Of a DNA stretch of 64,000 bases, positions 9,084-17,967 are shown piece after piece. The stretch's first letter is position 1. Each line of letters opens with the position of its first letter. This DNA is from Leptospiraceae bacterium (GTDB lineage Bacteria > Spirochaetota > Leptospiria > Leptospirales > Leptospiraceae): positions 1 to 64,000 of the forward strand of contig JADJSX010000014.1 in assembly GCA_016711485.1 (NCBI GenBank). The letters run 5' to 3'. Position numbers and translations under genes: made by a program. The notes under the pieces are model-generated. The model had not been told where the DNA came from. It ran no database searches and worked only from the letters and a program-made list of their open reading frames with translations.

Positions 9084-9307
9084 ATTTATACTTACCCTCG
9101 TTATTTACTAACAAGTAAAGTCATTCTTTAATAGTTTCGACAAATCTCAATATGAAAAGTAAAAAATACTTTTTTTCCTGCGGAAAATTGAATCTATTCA
9201 AATAGATCCTCTTCATTGAAAATACGGATGAATAGAATAAAAAATAAAGATCATCGATTTACCTTGAAATAGGATAGTTAAGATGGACTCTTATTTTCCT
9301 TGACCTA

Positions 9308-9386
9308 CTATGAATTAATTTCGATGGTACCAATATAGGTAAATACTAGGTCCATTTTTTAAAAGGTGCGGCAAATTAATTCATAG
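9308..9386. promoter_or_regulatory. Long-spaced perfect inverted repeat upstream of the acyl-CoA dehydrogenase gene
   Basis: CTATGAATTAATTT (9308-9321) and its exact reverse complement AAATTAATTCATAG (9373-9386) are 51 bp apart in the 392-bp divergent intergenic region, ending about 90 bp before the dehydrogenase start. This could be a pair of operator half-sites for a repressor controlling fatty-acid oxidation (inference), or the remnant of a small mobile repeat. The rest of the gap shows nothing else I can name. Confidence 0.4.
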
Positions 9387-9475
9387 AAAGTTTAAATTAA
9401 TTTGAATAACTCCCAAAATAGTAGGAAATTACTTTAAAAAACGATTTATAAATTTATAAACATAAGGAAATATAT

Positions 9476-11215
9476 ATGATTACAGGAAATTATTTTACAA
9501 ACAATGACGATTTATTACTCCATTTCCAAAGTATCACGGACTGGAAAGAATTAGTAGAAGCTTACGAGCAAGGTTTCGTTGATGCTGAAGAATACAAAAA
9601 GACAAACAACGACAAATTAGCATTTGCCCCATCTTCAGTGGAAGAAGCAATTGAATATTATAAATCAACCCTCGATTCAGCAGGAGATTTAATCGGAAAA
9701 CAAATCGCTCCTCATATGGCAGAAATGGACAAAATAGGTTTAAAATACGAAAACGGAAAAGTTATATTTCCAAAACCAATGGTAGATGCAATGCAAGCAA
9801 TAACGGACGCTGGACTGCTCCCTTATGGAATCGGTAGACATTATGGTGGACTGGGTGTGCCGGCTACCGTTCAAGCAATGGCAATGGAAATGGTTGCACG
9901 CGCAGACGGGGCACTTGCCATCGCACTCGGTTGTTATAGTCTTGCCGATACGATTGAAAAATACGGATCCAAAGAACAAATTGAAAAATACGTTCCTCTC
10001 ATGGCAGAAGGAAAATACATCGGTGCAATGGCATTAACCGAACCTGATTACGGTTCTGACCTACCGAACTTACAAACCAAAGCAGTCAAAGATGCAAACG
10101 GACAATGGCGATTAACCGGAACAAAACGATTCATTACTCATGGTTGCGGTTTTTCGGACAAACAGTCTATTATCCTCACTTTAGCAAGAACTGGTAGTCC
10201 AACCGGCGGCGCAAGAGGACTTTCTTTTTTTATTGTAAAAACAGAAGATGTATTTATCGCCTCTATCGAAAAAAAAATGGGACTTCATTGCTCGCCTACA
10301 TGTGAAGTAGTCTACGAAAACTCTCCTGCTGAATTAATCGGAGTGGAAGGATATGGACTCGTAAAATACTCTATGGGAATGATGAATACTGCAAGACTTT
10401 CCATTGCTGCTCAAGCTATGGGTATTGCGTCTGCCGCTTATTTTGAAGCCAAAAAATATGCTTCCGAAAGAACCCAATTTGGAAAACTCATCCAAGATAT
10501 TCCAGCAGTAAGAAAAATGCTCACCCATATGGATAGAGAGACTGCAGCTATGCGTTGTATACTCTTAGAAGCATCTAGATCGGTAGATTTATATTTATGG
10601 CGTGAGGCGCATTTAAAACATACAGGAGTTGAAGACAAAGAAATCAAAAAAGACGAAACGATTCGTTTCTGGGAGAAGTTGGCTAATCTATTTACTCCTC
10701 TTTCCAAGTATTATACTTCCGAAATGGCAAATAGAATTGCGGATAACGCTCTTCAAATTCACGGAGGTTCTGGATATACAGAAGATTACGATGTTTCCAA
10801 AATCTATAGAGACGCTAGGATTACGAATATCTACGAAGGAACTACACAATTACAAATTGTAGCTTGTATTGGCGGTGTGGTAGCTGGTATGTCGTCTACC
10901 GGATTTTTGAGAGCCTACCTTGACAAAGAAATTTCTAAATTTGCTCCAAGTGAGCGTTTGGTTCGTGTTAGAAAATTATTTGAAACAGTGGTAGAGAAAT
11001 TTAGTGCAATCAAAGAAAGTGCAATAAGAGATTCCCTTGCATTTGAAGTAGTAGAATCTGCCGCTAGATGTATCAATGGAATGCTTCTAGAAAGAACTGC
11101 GAGTCGTTTAACCGATTCTCAAAAATCCGACAGATTAACATTAGCCGCAGAATATCATATCGATAGTATTGCTACTATTGAATCTAACTTGATTAAAATT
11201 CAAGAACGAGGCTAA
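9476..11215 (+). CDS. Acyl-CoA dehydrogenase (FadE-like, long form)
   Basis: A 579-residue flavoprotein that introduces the alpha-beta double bond into acyl-CoA in beta-oxidation and passes electrons to ETF. The N-terminal helical domain comes first, then the FAD/substrate loop ALTEPDYGSDLPNL (about 186-199) and TGTKRFITHG. ERTQFGKLIQDIPAVRKML opens the C-terminal helical domain, and the catalytic Glu is at about 454 in NIYEGTTQLQ. A further 120-residue C-terminal extension follows, as in the long-form acyl-CoA dehydrogenases. The start is ATG with AAGGA about 8 nt upstream. It is monocistronic and probably regulated through the upstream inverted repeat. Chain-length specificity is not readable. 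Confidence 0.92.
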   Translation: MITGNYFTNNDDLLLHFQSITDWKELVEAYEQGFVDAEEYKKTNNDKLAFAPSSVEEAIEYYKSTLDSAGDLIGKQIAPHMAEMDKIGLKYENGKVIFPKPMVDAMQAITDAGLLPYGIGRHYGGLGVPATVQAMAMEMVARADGALAIALGCYSLADTIEKYGSKEQIEKYVPLMAEGKYIGAMALTEPDYGSDLPNLQTKAVKDANGQWRLTGTKRFITHGCGFSDKQSIILTLARTGSPTGGARGLSFFIVKTEDVFIASIEKKMGLHCSPTCEVVYENSPAELIGVEGYGLVKYSMGMMNTARLSIAAQAMGIASAAYFEAKKYASERTQFGKLIQDIPAVRKMLTHMDRETAAMRCILLEASRSVDLYLWREAHLKHTGVEDKEIKKDETIRFWEKLANLFTPLSKYYTSEMANRIADNALQIHGGSGYTEDYDVSKIYRDARITNIYEGTTQLQIVACIGGVVAGMSSTGFLRAYLDKEISKFAPSERLVRVRKLFETVVEKFSAIKESAIRDSLAFEVVESAARCINGMLLERTASRLTDSQKSDRLTLAAEYHIDSIATIESNLIKIQERG

Positions 11216-11236
11216 TAAAATTATATTAAGGACTGA

Positions 11237-11360
11237 GTAAAAACATTCTTTTTACCACGAAGAGCTCGAAAGACACGAAGAAAAAAGAAAAATTTCCTAG
11301 GAAATTTTAACCTTCTTGAACTTCGTGTTCTTCGTGGTTTATTAAAATCTTTGTTTTTAC
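11237..11360. repeat. Nested palindrome: GTAAAAACA arms around a CACGAAG repeat
   Basis: Outer arms GTAAAAACA (11237-11245) and TGTTTTTAC (11352-11360) enclose CACGAAG-type arms at 11255-11280 and 11321-11338. The architecture parallels 16157-16249, where GTGTAAAAGCAT arms enclose a related module, so this looks like a mobile palindromic element. It separates the dehydrogenase from the symporter gene. Confidence 0.6.
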
Positions 11361-11394
11361 ACAACCCGCAATGATTCAAGTGAAAGGAAGTAAA

Positions 11395-12987
11395 ATGAGC
11401 AAAAGCAAAGAAGAATGGGGAAGTAGAATCGGAATTATTTTAGTGGTTGCCAGTGGCGCCATTGGGCTTGGGAATTTTTTACGGTTTCCAGGGCAAGCAG
11501 CTAAATTTGGTGGCGGAGCGTTTATGGTTCCTTATATCATTAGTTTTTTGATACTTGGGATTCCGGTATGCCTCTCAGAATGGATCATGGGAAGAATGGG
11601 TGGCAAACACGGACATAGTTCACCGAATATTTTTAGAAACTATTTATCAGGTATTCCGTTACAAGTGACTAGTGCGATTGCTCTCATTATTCCTATCATG
11701 ATTTACACATACTACGTGTTTATCGAAGCATGGTGCCTTGCTTATGCTGTTGATTTTCTCACAGGATCTATTGATCTGCATCCATCTCATACACTCGCTA
11801 TTTCGAGTAACGAAGCATTAATTCAAAACTCAAGTGAACATTTTAATATATTGACTGGTTCAACCGCAAACGGAGCTTCCTTCGAAAGTAAGATCGTTTA
11901 CTATGTATTAGCCTGTTATGTAATGAATTTCATTTTAGTCTATCGTGGGATTGCAAAAGGACTAGAAGCATTTGCTAAAATTGCAGTTCCAGTGCTTCTT
12001 GTTTGTGCTTTTATTATCCTTGTAAAAGTATTGTCTTTAGATAATATTTCCTCCGGTCTTGGCAGGATGTGGAATCCAGATTGGTCTGCGCTTTTGAAAG
12101 GCGAAGTATGGATTGCCGCAGCCGGTCAAATTTTCTTTTCTCTTTCTGTAGGATTTGGAATCGTACTTACACTTTCAAGTTATCTGAAAGACAAAGATGA
12201 TGTAATTTTATCCGGATTATCCGCGGCTTCTCTAAATGAATTTGTAGAAGTAGTATTTGGAGGACTTATCACAATCCCAGTTGGATTTTTATTCTTGGGT
12301 GCAAGTGTTGTTTCCTTTGGAACTTTTGGAATGGGATTCGTTGCATTACCCGCCATTTTTTCACAAATGCAAGGTGGGCAATTTTTTGGAGCAGTTTGGT
12401 TTTTTATATTATTTATGGCAGCCTTAACTTCGAGTGTAACTATGATTCAACCTGGAATCACTTTTTTGGAAGAAGGATTTCATTTAAAAAGAAAACAGTC
12501 TACCCCTATTCTATTTATATTTACTTTAACAATTACTCTCATCATTGTTTACTTTAATAAAAACCTAGCCGCACTCGATCATACTGATTTTTGGATTGGA
12601 ACATTTTTAATTTATATTTTAGCCACAATTCAAATTTTAATTTATGGTTGGAAAATTGGAACTAAAGAAGCAAGAAAGGATGGCCTGAAAGGTGCCTTAA
12701 TTTCACTTCCTTTTGGATTTGATTTTATTATCAAATACATCACACCTGCCTTTTTACTCGTAATATTTACAGCATTCGTTCTCAGCGAAGATGGTCTTAG
12801 AAATTCTTTTAATCGAATGAGTGAGGCTTATATGCTTACCAAAGTCTCTGCCACACTTTCAGCCGAGGACGCAATTAACCAAGCTCAGGTAGCACGAGGA
12901 GTTTTTATAGGTATAACAGGAATTTTCCTCTTTTTCTTATTTTTAGTAAATTTAAGTCTCAAAAATAGAGTAGAGGAAAATCAATGA
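11395..12987 (+). CDS. Sodium:neurotransmitter symporter (NSS) family transporter
   Basis: A 530-residue multi-pass inner-membrane transporter of the LeuT/NSS fold. The N-terminal signature is clear: WGSRIGIILVVASGAIGLGN followed by the unwound TM1 region FLRFPGQ. In LeuT-fold proteins this region supplies sodium and substrate ligands. About 11-12 helices follow. I chose ATG 11395 (MSKSKEEWGSR) because AAAGGAAG lies 7-8 nt upstream; a longer frame begins at 11371 without such a site. The stop overlaps the next start (ATGA) of a 33-residue membrane protein, as in MetPS-type two-component NSS carriers for methionine/alanine. Substrate is most likely an amino acid (inference). Confidence 0.9.
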   Translation: MSKSKEEWGSRIGIILVVASGAIGLGNFLRFPGQAAKFGGGAFMVPYIISFLILGIPVCLSEWIMGRMGGKHGHSSPNIFRNYLSGIPLQVTSAIALIIPIMIYTYYVFIEAWCLAYAVDFLTGSIDLHPSHTLAISSNEALIQNSSEHFNILTGSTANGASFESKIVYYVLACYVMNFILVYRGIAKGLEAFAKIAVPVLLVCAFIILVKVLSLDNISSGLGRMWNPDWSALLKGEVWIAAAGQIFFSLSVGFGIVLTLSSYLKDKDDVILSGLSAASLNEFVEVVFGGLITIPVGFLFLGASVVSFGTFGMGFVALPAIFSQMQGGQFFGAVWFFILFMAALTSSVTMIQPGITFLEEGFHLKRKQSTPILFIFTLTITLIIVYFNKNLAALDHTDFWIGTFLIYILATIQILIYGWKIGTKEARKDGLKGALISLPFGFDFIIKYITPAFLLVIFTAFVLSEDGLRNSFNRMSEAYMLTKVSATLSAEDAINQAQVARGVFIGITGIFLFFLFLVNLSLKNRVEENQ

Positions 12988-13085
12988 ACCTTGAAGGAAT
13001 TTTTATTATGATCACCTCGATTACGATGGTCTCAGGTCTTGCAGGATTTTGTGTGTATAAAATTTTAAAAGGTCACGGGAAATAA
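12984..13085 (+). CDS. Small NSS transporter companion subunit (MetS-like)
   Basis: A 33-codon ORF whose ATG overlaps the symporter stop as ATGA, so translation is probably coupled. The peptide starts MNLEGIFIMITSITMVSGLA and ends CVYKILKGHGK: one transmembrane helix with a basic cytoplasmic tail. Length, composition and position match the small-subunit family described for NSS transporters such as Corynebacterium MetS (family knowledge). It is too short for routine ORF calling. Whether it is needed for transport here is inference. Confidence 0.75.
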   Translation: MNLEGIFIMITSITMVSGLAGFCVYKILKGHGK

Positions 13086-13206
13086 GCCTGCCGCTAGGTC
13101 AATGTCGTTGGTCCTGGCTATTGCGGTTGTTTCGTGTTCCGTGGGATCTTATCATGACTTGGTCGTTAGGTAACTTCCTTTGAGCATTTGTTTCACTTTT
13201 TTTATT

Positions 13207-14037
13207 CTATCGAGTATGATCATCTAAGATAAAATCAAGTGCTTCCCTTATATTGGTGGAAGCATTTCGAATTTTTATTTTCTTATATGATAACAGTCCG
13301 TATTCATCAATCACAGATGATAATAGGGCATTCAAAAAACTATGCGGAGCTTGGATCACTCCAACAAAATCTAAAATGATGTCTTTATTTTCTTTACATG
13401 CTGAAACAAGATGATTGTCTCTATAAGAAATTGCGGCACCCTTATCCTCGCACATTTTCCCAAAATAATTTGTTAGTAGCAGATAATGCTCATTAGCTTT
13501 TTCTTCAGTTGATTCGTATTCTTTATTAGCCTCAATTCTTAGCTCGCTCATAACTTGATCGAGATCGAGAATAGTCCCTTTTCCTAAGTTAACCGTTAAA
13601 TAAATAAAAGTACCTTTCCATGAACTTTCTAATCGTTTTTGAGTAATATCCGTCGGTGAAATATGAACTAATCCATTTCCTGAAACAATGTACATATTAG
13701 CATATAACTTTCTTGCTATATTACTCGAAATAAATAAACCTACTCCCGCATTGTTCTTTGCCTTATAAGGATTAGAATCATAGAACGTACCTGAAACTTT
13801 TGGTTTAAGTGCTTTTTGAATTGCCTCCACGTCATCTGCAAGAGAGTGAACTTTACTCAAATGCTTTTTGATTCCAATACCTGCATCTGCAATAATAAAA
13901 GACAGTTCTCTTTTGTTAGAGCTTAAATTAAATTGCAATAGAGAAGGAATATTATATTCGCTAAATGAATGTTCTACAGTGTTGTACATTAATTCTGCAA
14001 GTATGTATTTTAGTGATTTTTCATATTCTATATTAAT
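13207..14037 (-). pseudogene. C-terminal part of GHKL-ATPase/DUF4325 protein, cut by IS701-like insertion
   Basis: The first in-frame ATG gives 260 residues from 13989, but the frame stays open upstream to the IS edge (INIEYEKSLKYILAELM). That adds the missing N-box of a GHKL ATPase: LAELMYNTVEHSF. G1 (IADAGIGIKKH), G2-like (NNAGVGLFISSNIA) and a C-terminal STAS-like DUF4325 region (KDIILDFVGVIQAPHSFLNA) follow. The N-terminal part lies at 26356-26772 beside the other IS copy. Joining the two with one TTAA gives a continuous frame (VDDVMQDI then NIEYEKS) of about 418 residues. Without its N-terminus this half is probably inactive. Confidence 0.85.
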
Positions 14038-15369
14038 GCTACTTTGTCAAGTCGGAGTTGAAATAAAGATTGTACAAAAGAAAGGATTTATAATATTGTT
14101 CGTGTGGATTTCATACTTAACGAGCATTCCGATTTATTTAGCGAGTATATAAATTCTTTCGATCCATTATGGGTAAGGAAAGAGCAAAAGAATATTTTGA
14201 GAAGACCTTAAAAGGTTTTAGTTCAGAGATAAAACGGAAAAATATTGAGCGGATTTCCGAAACGATAATAGATCAGGATTATCAAAATCTCCATCATTTC
14301 ATTACAACTTCTCCTTGGGATAAGAAGGATATGAATGAGATACGTATTAACTTTATGCGAGAGCATAGTAACTCTTATCCGACAAAGAAAGCGATATTAG
14401 TCATTGATGATTCTGGTGTTCTTAAAAGAGGCAATTCGACAGAAGGCGTTGGGCATCAATATATTGGTCAAGTTGGAAAAGTGGCTAATGGCAACGTATT
14501 CGTAACCTCACATTTAGTGAGTGAGTTCAAGCATATGCCATTAGATATAAAAAGAATTTATACCCGAAGATAAAACTAAAACCAAAGAAGAACAAAAATT
14601 TACAACAAAGATAGAGATTGCGATTTTTCTAATAGAAGAAGCTATTCGACGAGGAATCAAATTTGAATTCGTTGTTGCAGATGCATGGTATGGTTCTAGC
14701 CCTAATTTTACTGACTATTTAGAGGCTAAAGGTTTGAAGTATATTGTATCAATTAAAAGTAATCGAAATATATTTTACAAATTTCCAAACGATTTTAAAA
14801 GCAGTGAGCACAAGATAAGTGAGTTACTTACACTCATAGAGCCTGACGCATTTCGCCCCCTTGATATTAAATTATCAGATGGTTCGAACAAGAAAATTTA
14901 TTTTGTTAGGATGGATTTAAAAGTAAAAGGATTAAGTGGAAAAGAAGAGTGATAATTGAAACTGATAGAATTGGCGATTGGGCAAATGCAGAGGTAAGTT
15001 ATTTTATTTCCAATGCAACTGAATTGCGGATGACACTGTTATCCGCTACTATCATAGACGGAATTGGATAGAAGTATTCTATAGAGAAGTAAAAGACTTT
15101 TTAGGAGCAGACGAATATCAAGTAAGGAGTATGGATAGAATTCTTCGACATTGGACATTATGCATAGTAACCTACAGCATGATGCAATGGCTACAACATG
15201 GAAAAGCAATCAAGGAATTCGTAAAAAAACGATTGACCTTTGGAGACGTTCAAACTGTATGCAGGATTTATTTGAAAAAAAGAAAAATTGAACTCGCTAC
15301 TTTAGATCCTAGTATTTTCCTAAAACACCTTGATGGAATTTTAATAGCCCTTTAAGATGACAAAGTCGC
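14038..15369 (+). mobile_element. IS701-like insertion sequence, copy 1
   Basis: 1.33 kb with related ends: left TGCTACTTTGTCAAG (from 14037) and right, in reverse complement, TGCGACTTTGTCATC. Both sides abut TTAA within ATTAAT, fitting the 4-bp YTAR target duplications of the IS701 family (family knowledge). It carries one transposase gene, broken. Copy 2 at 26773-28105 is almost identical and inverted. The left flank is the ATPase C-terminal part; the right flank is the lipoprotein N-terminal part. Confidence 0.85.
14104..15355 (+). pseudogene. IS701-like DDE transposase, copy 1, multiple frameshifts
   Basis: The pieces read in order through three frames: 14169-14573, 14734-14952 and 15131-15355, plus short links. 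Catalytic-type motifs are LVIDDSGVLKRG (first Asp), VVADAWYGSSPNF (second Asp) and EVFYREVKDFLGADEYQ (Glu), the pattern of DDE_5/IS701 transposases. Compared with copy 2, single-base length differences occur in A-runs (for example GCAAAAG against GCAAAAAG, and GATATAAAAAG against GATATAAAAG), with another at GCGGATG against GCGCGATG. Taking the intact version at each site from the two copies restores one frame of about 417 codons from a GTG start near 14104. Confidence 0.85.
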
Positions 15370-16091
15370 ATTAATTTATTTTCTGTATTATTGGATTCAG
15401 GATAAGTTGCGGCTACTTTTAGAGTATAAGTTACAGTTATAATCGGAGAAGCGGCTAATCCTGATTTACAGGCGATTGCTTTTATGATAGTACCGGTTGA
15501 ATCAACAGTGATAGAACCAGAATACTGAGTCGCAGATCCACTGCAATCTGGATCAGCAGGAGTCGAGCCAGTAGAGCGATTGAAATAAATAAGCGCGCCC
15601 AAAGTTGTAGTTGAAATCGTGATTGCCAAATCTGCGTTATAAGTCCCTGTAGGGATATTAAAACTTGGAGAGCTCACCTGCCCACTTTCGGTAACTGTAA
15701 TAGTATAATCCTTCGTTGTATTATCAGAGGCTAATACAGTGTAAACTACTGGATTTGTAAAATCATTTGTCGAAACCCCAGAGGTTTGGGTAGTTGATCC
15801 AACTTTTACGGATTGACCGGTGGTAGTAAATTCAGCAATTAAGTTTGTTAGATTTGTTCCGACAGGTACGGAAACGGAAATATTTGTGTCTACAATAGTA
15901 CCAGAAACAGATGGGGTGATAAGACTAAAGGAAGTAATTTCTTTTCCAATTGTGTTAATTCCGAGGGCAGTCGATATTCCAATTGAGCCAAAAAATCCGC
16001 TTCCTGAGTTTATGTCAAACGCGGACTTTTTCGCTTCTAAGCAGCCAAAAAGTAGGAAGGAAATAAATAGTATTTTAAAAATTTTTCTCAT
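15370..16091 (-). pseudogene. N-terminal part of Chb-like/DUF1566 lipoprotein, cut by IS701-like insertion
   Basis: I place the start at ATG 16091 (MRKIFKILFISFLLFGC), a lipoprotein signal peptide with its Cys after LLFG; a longer frame reaches 16184. A cadherin-like beta-sandwich region follows (about 40-135, VASDNTTKDYTITVTESG), then a chitobiase/hexosaminidase C-terminal-type repeat (SFNIPTGTYNADLAITISTT and later ACKSGLAASPIITVTYT). The frame then runs into the IS and stops at 15309. The rest of the gene lies at 28106-28811 beside the other IS copy; joining them keeps the frame (NTENKL then VTPYTF). This is a surface-exposed lipoprotein of unknown ligand. Confidence 0.78.
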
Positions 16092-16156
16092 AGTATTTAT
16101 TATAAATACAACCAATACAAAATAAACTTTCAAAAATAAAATTTTTTTTTTAATAA

Positions 16157-16249
16157 GGGAGTGTGTAAAAGCATAGAATTTCATTTTTAAAATGCTTTAA
16201 AACATTACTTCTCTGTGCCTCTGTGGCTAATGCTTTTACACAGTCTCCC
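16157..16249. repeat. Palindromic element with GTGTAAAAGCAT arms
   Basis: The left arm is GGGAGTGTGTAAAAGCAT (16157-16174); the right arm ATGCTTTTACACAGTCTCCC (16230-16249) is its reverse complement apart from a 2-nt insertion. The interior includes CTCTGTGCCTCTGTGGC, the other half of the CCACAGAG repeat seen at 25222. It lies upstream of the truncated lipoprotein gene. Confidence 0.65.
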
Positions 16250-16305
16250 AAATGTACGACTGTGGGTTGCCCCTAGTGGTGGGCTTGCAGCCGTGACAAT
16301 TTAAT

Positions 16306-17166
16306 TTATTTTTTTCGATTTAATAAATACACAGCGGATATAGCTAATAACCCACCTAGAATTGTTGTTAATTCTGGTTTTTCACCTACTATAATCCAGC
16401 TACTTAGAACTGCACTGGCTGGAACTAAAAAAATGAAAGAACTTGCTTTGGCAGATCCTAGTTTGGAAGAAGCAATAAAATATATCGTAGTCCCAAAGGA
16501 AGTAGAAATTGTAGCCAGATAAAATAGATTAATCCAGAAAACCGAATCAAACTGAAGAGGTTGTAACCATTCAAAAGGAAGGGCAATACAGAAGGAAACC
16601 AAAGTCGCAATTCCATAAAGATACAAACTATAAGTAACGGGTGAAATATAACTTTTAGATTTTGCAGTGATGATAGTTAATACAGCCCATGTAAATGCGG
16701 CAACTAAGAAGTATACGTTACCACCATCTAGAAGTTCCTGTATAGAAATATTCCAGATTTTTAAAATAATTAGTCCCCCGCTTAGTCCAAGAGCGAGACC
16801 GAAATATTCTATTTTTTGAATGGAATATTTATAAAGTAGGGCAACCAAAAAGAAATTAAATATCGGATTTAAAGTAGTAACAAATACGCCACCTGCTCCC
16901 GGAAGACCATTACGAAGTCCAAGAAAAAAAAGTGCATTGTAAAATAACATAACAAGACCGCCACCGACAACGTAAGGAATTGCTTTTTTGGTAATTCGAA
17001 ACGAATCTTTCGTAATCCAAAGTACGGGGACAAGAGATAAAAATGTGACTAATAGTCTCCAAAAAAGTATTACTTCAAAATTTGTATAATTGGTAATCAT
17101 CTTTGCAGATGCCCAACTTATCCCCCACAGAATCATCGCAAAAATAACTACATAGATTAAATTCAA
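16306..17166 (-). CDS. EamA/DMT-family transporter
   Basis: A 286-residue inner-membrane protein with ten predicted helices in two EamA repeats, ending in a short basic tail (LLNRKK). Typical signatures are FWRLLVTFLSLVPVLW near the start and SAVLSSWIIVGEKPELTTIL near the end. The start is TTG at 17166 with AAAGGA seven bases upstream. It is a single gene, divergent from the HIT gene. EamA proteins export or import metabolites (family knowledge); the substrate is not predictable. A second EamA paralogue lies at 24222 beside betB. Confidence 0.85.
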   Translation of the reverse strand: MNLIYVVIFAMILWGISWASAKMITNYTNFEVILFWRLLVTFLSLVPVLWITKDSFRITKKAIPYVVGGGLVMLFYNALFFLGLRNGLPGAGGVFVTTLNPIFNFFLVALLYKYSIQKIEYFGLALGLSGGLIILKIWNISIQELLDGGNVYFLVAAFTWAVLTIITAKSKSYISPVTYSLYLYGIATLVSFCIALPFEWLQPLQFDSVFWINLFYLATISTSFGTTIYFIASSKLGSAKASSFIFLVPASAVLSSWIIVGEKPELTTILGGLLAISAVYLLNRKK

Positions 17167-17259
17167 ATTTATTTCCTTTCATCCAGTTTTAAAAATTAAA
17201 CTCCGATAGCAAATCTAAAATTCTTGCCAAGATTCAACCTATTATAGAATGCTAATACT

Positions 17260-17790
17260 ATGGAAGATGACGAAGTCGAAGAAATAAAACCAATTCGTAA
17301 AAATTTATTTTCAATTCATAAACTTGGTTATGCGCGCGGAGAGAGACCACAGGTAGAGTGTATTTTATGCGGAGTAACGGAAAAAAATCCTGATGTCCCA
17401 AATCTTACAATTCACGAATCTGATCACTGTATAGTCTCTATCAATTTGTTTCCGTACAATCCGGGGCATATCATTATTTTCCCCAAACGCCATACTTTAG
17501 TAATAACTGATTTAACAGATGCAGAAGTTTTAGACATGCATAAAATGAGAGTAAAAGCAATCCAAACAATTTCCAAAGCATGGAGAGCACAAGGATTTAA
17601 TATTGGTTACAACTTAGGAAAAAACAGTGGCGGGTCGATTCCTCACATCCACGAACATATTGTTCCCCGTTTTATCAATGAAGTCGGATTTTTAGATGTT
17701 TTAGACAATACACGAGTCGTTATTTATGACCCTTATCAAATGTTAGAAGAAATCAAAAAGTTGTGGAAAGGCGAAAGCGAAATCAGTTAA
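17260..17790 (+). CDS. HIT-family nucleotide hydrolase/transferase
   Basis: A 176-residue histidine-triad protein with the active-site motif HIHEHI at 129-134 (SIPHIHEHIVPRF) and the preceding glycine-rich NLGKNSGGS. A CILCG motif near residue 35, together with the triad region, places it closer to the Ap4A phosphorylase/FHIT branch than to HinT. The family cleaves dinucleoside polyphosphates or nucleotide phosphoramidates through a nucleotidylated His intermediate. It is cytoplasmic and monocistronic, followed by a strong hairpin at 17802-17853. Confidence 0.9.
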   Translation: MEDDEVEEIKPIRKNLFSIHKLGYARGERPQVECILCGVTEKNPDVPNLTIHESDHCIVSINLFPYNPGHIIIFPKRHTLVITDLTDAEVLDMHKMRVKAIQTISKAWRAQGFNIGYNLGKNSGGSIPHIHEHIVPRFINEVGFLDVLDNTRVVIYDPYQMLEEIKKLWKGESEIS

Positions 17791-17801
17791 TATTGGGCGT
17801 T

Positions 17802-17853
17802 GCGGCACATTCGATACGCCTTCATTTTTTCGTAGGCGTATCGAATGTGCCGC
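17802..17853. terminator. 19-bp perfect hairpin after the HIT gene
   Basis: GCGGCACATTCGATACGCC (17802-17820) and its exact reverse complement (17835-17853) enclose the 14-nt loop TTCATTTTTTCGTA. It starts 11 bp after the HIT stop codon and could end transcription, but no U-run follows the stem. It may instead be a mobile palindromic repeat. Confidence 0.5.
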
Positions 17854-17967
17854 CGCGCTCGCCTTCCTGAATGGGGATAAAACAGATTATCCCCATTCAT
17901 CCAGTTGATCGCTAACGCTAGTTAATAGATGAAGTCTTAGAATAAAATAAGAAGTGGGAATATACAA

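Noticed and set aside
13868..14152. 94-residue plus-strand ORF across the IS edge
   Set aside because: It is antisense to the ATPase coding sequence and then runs into the IS terminus.
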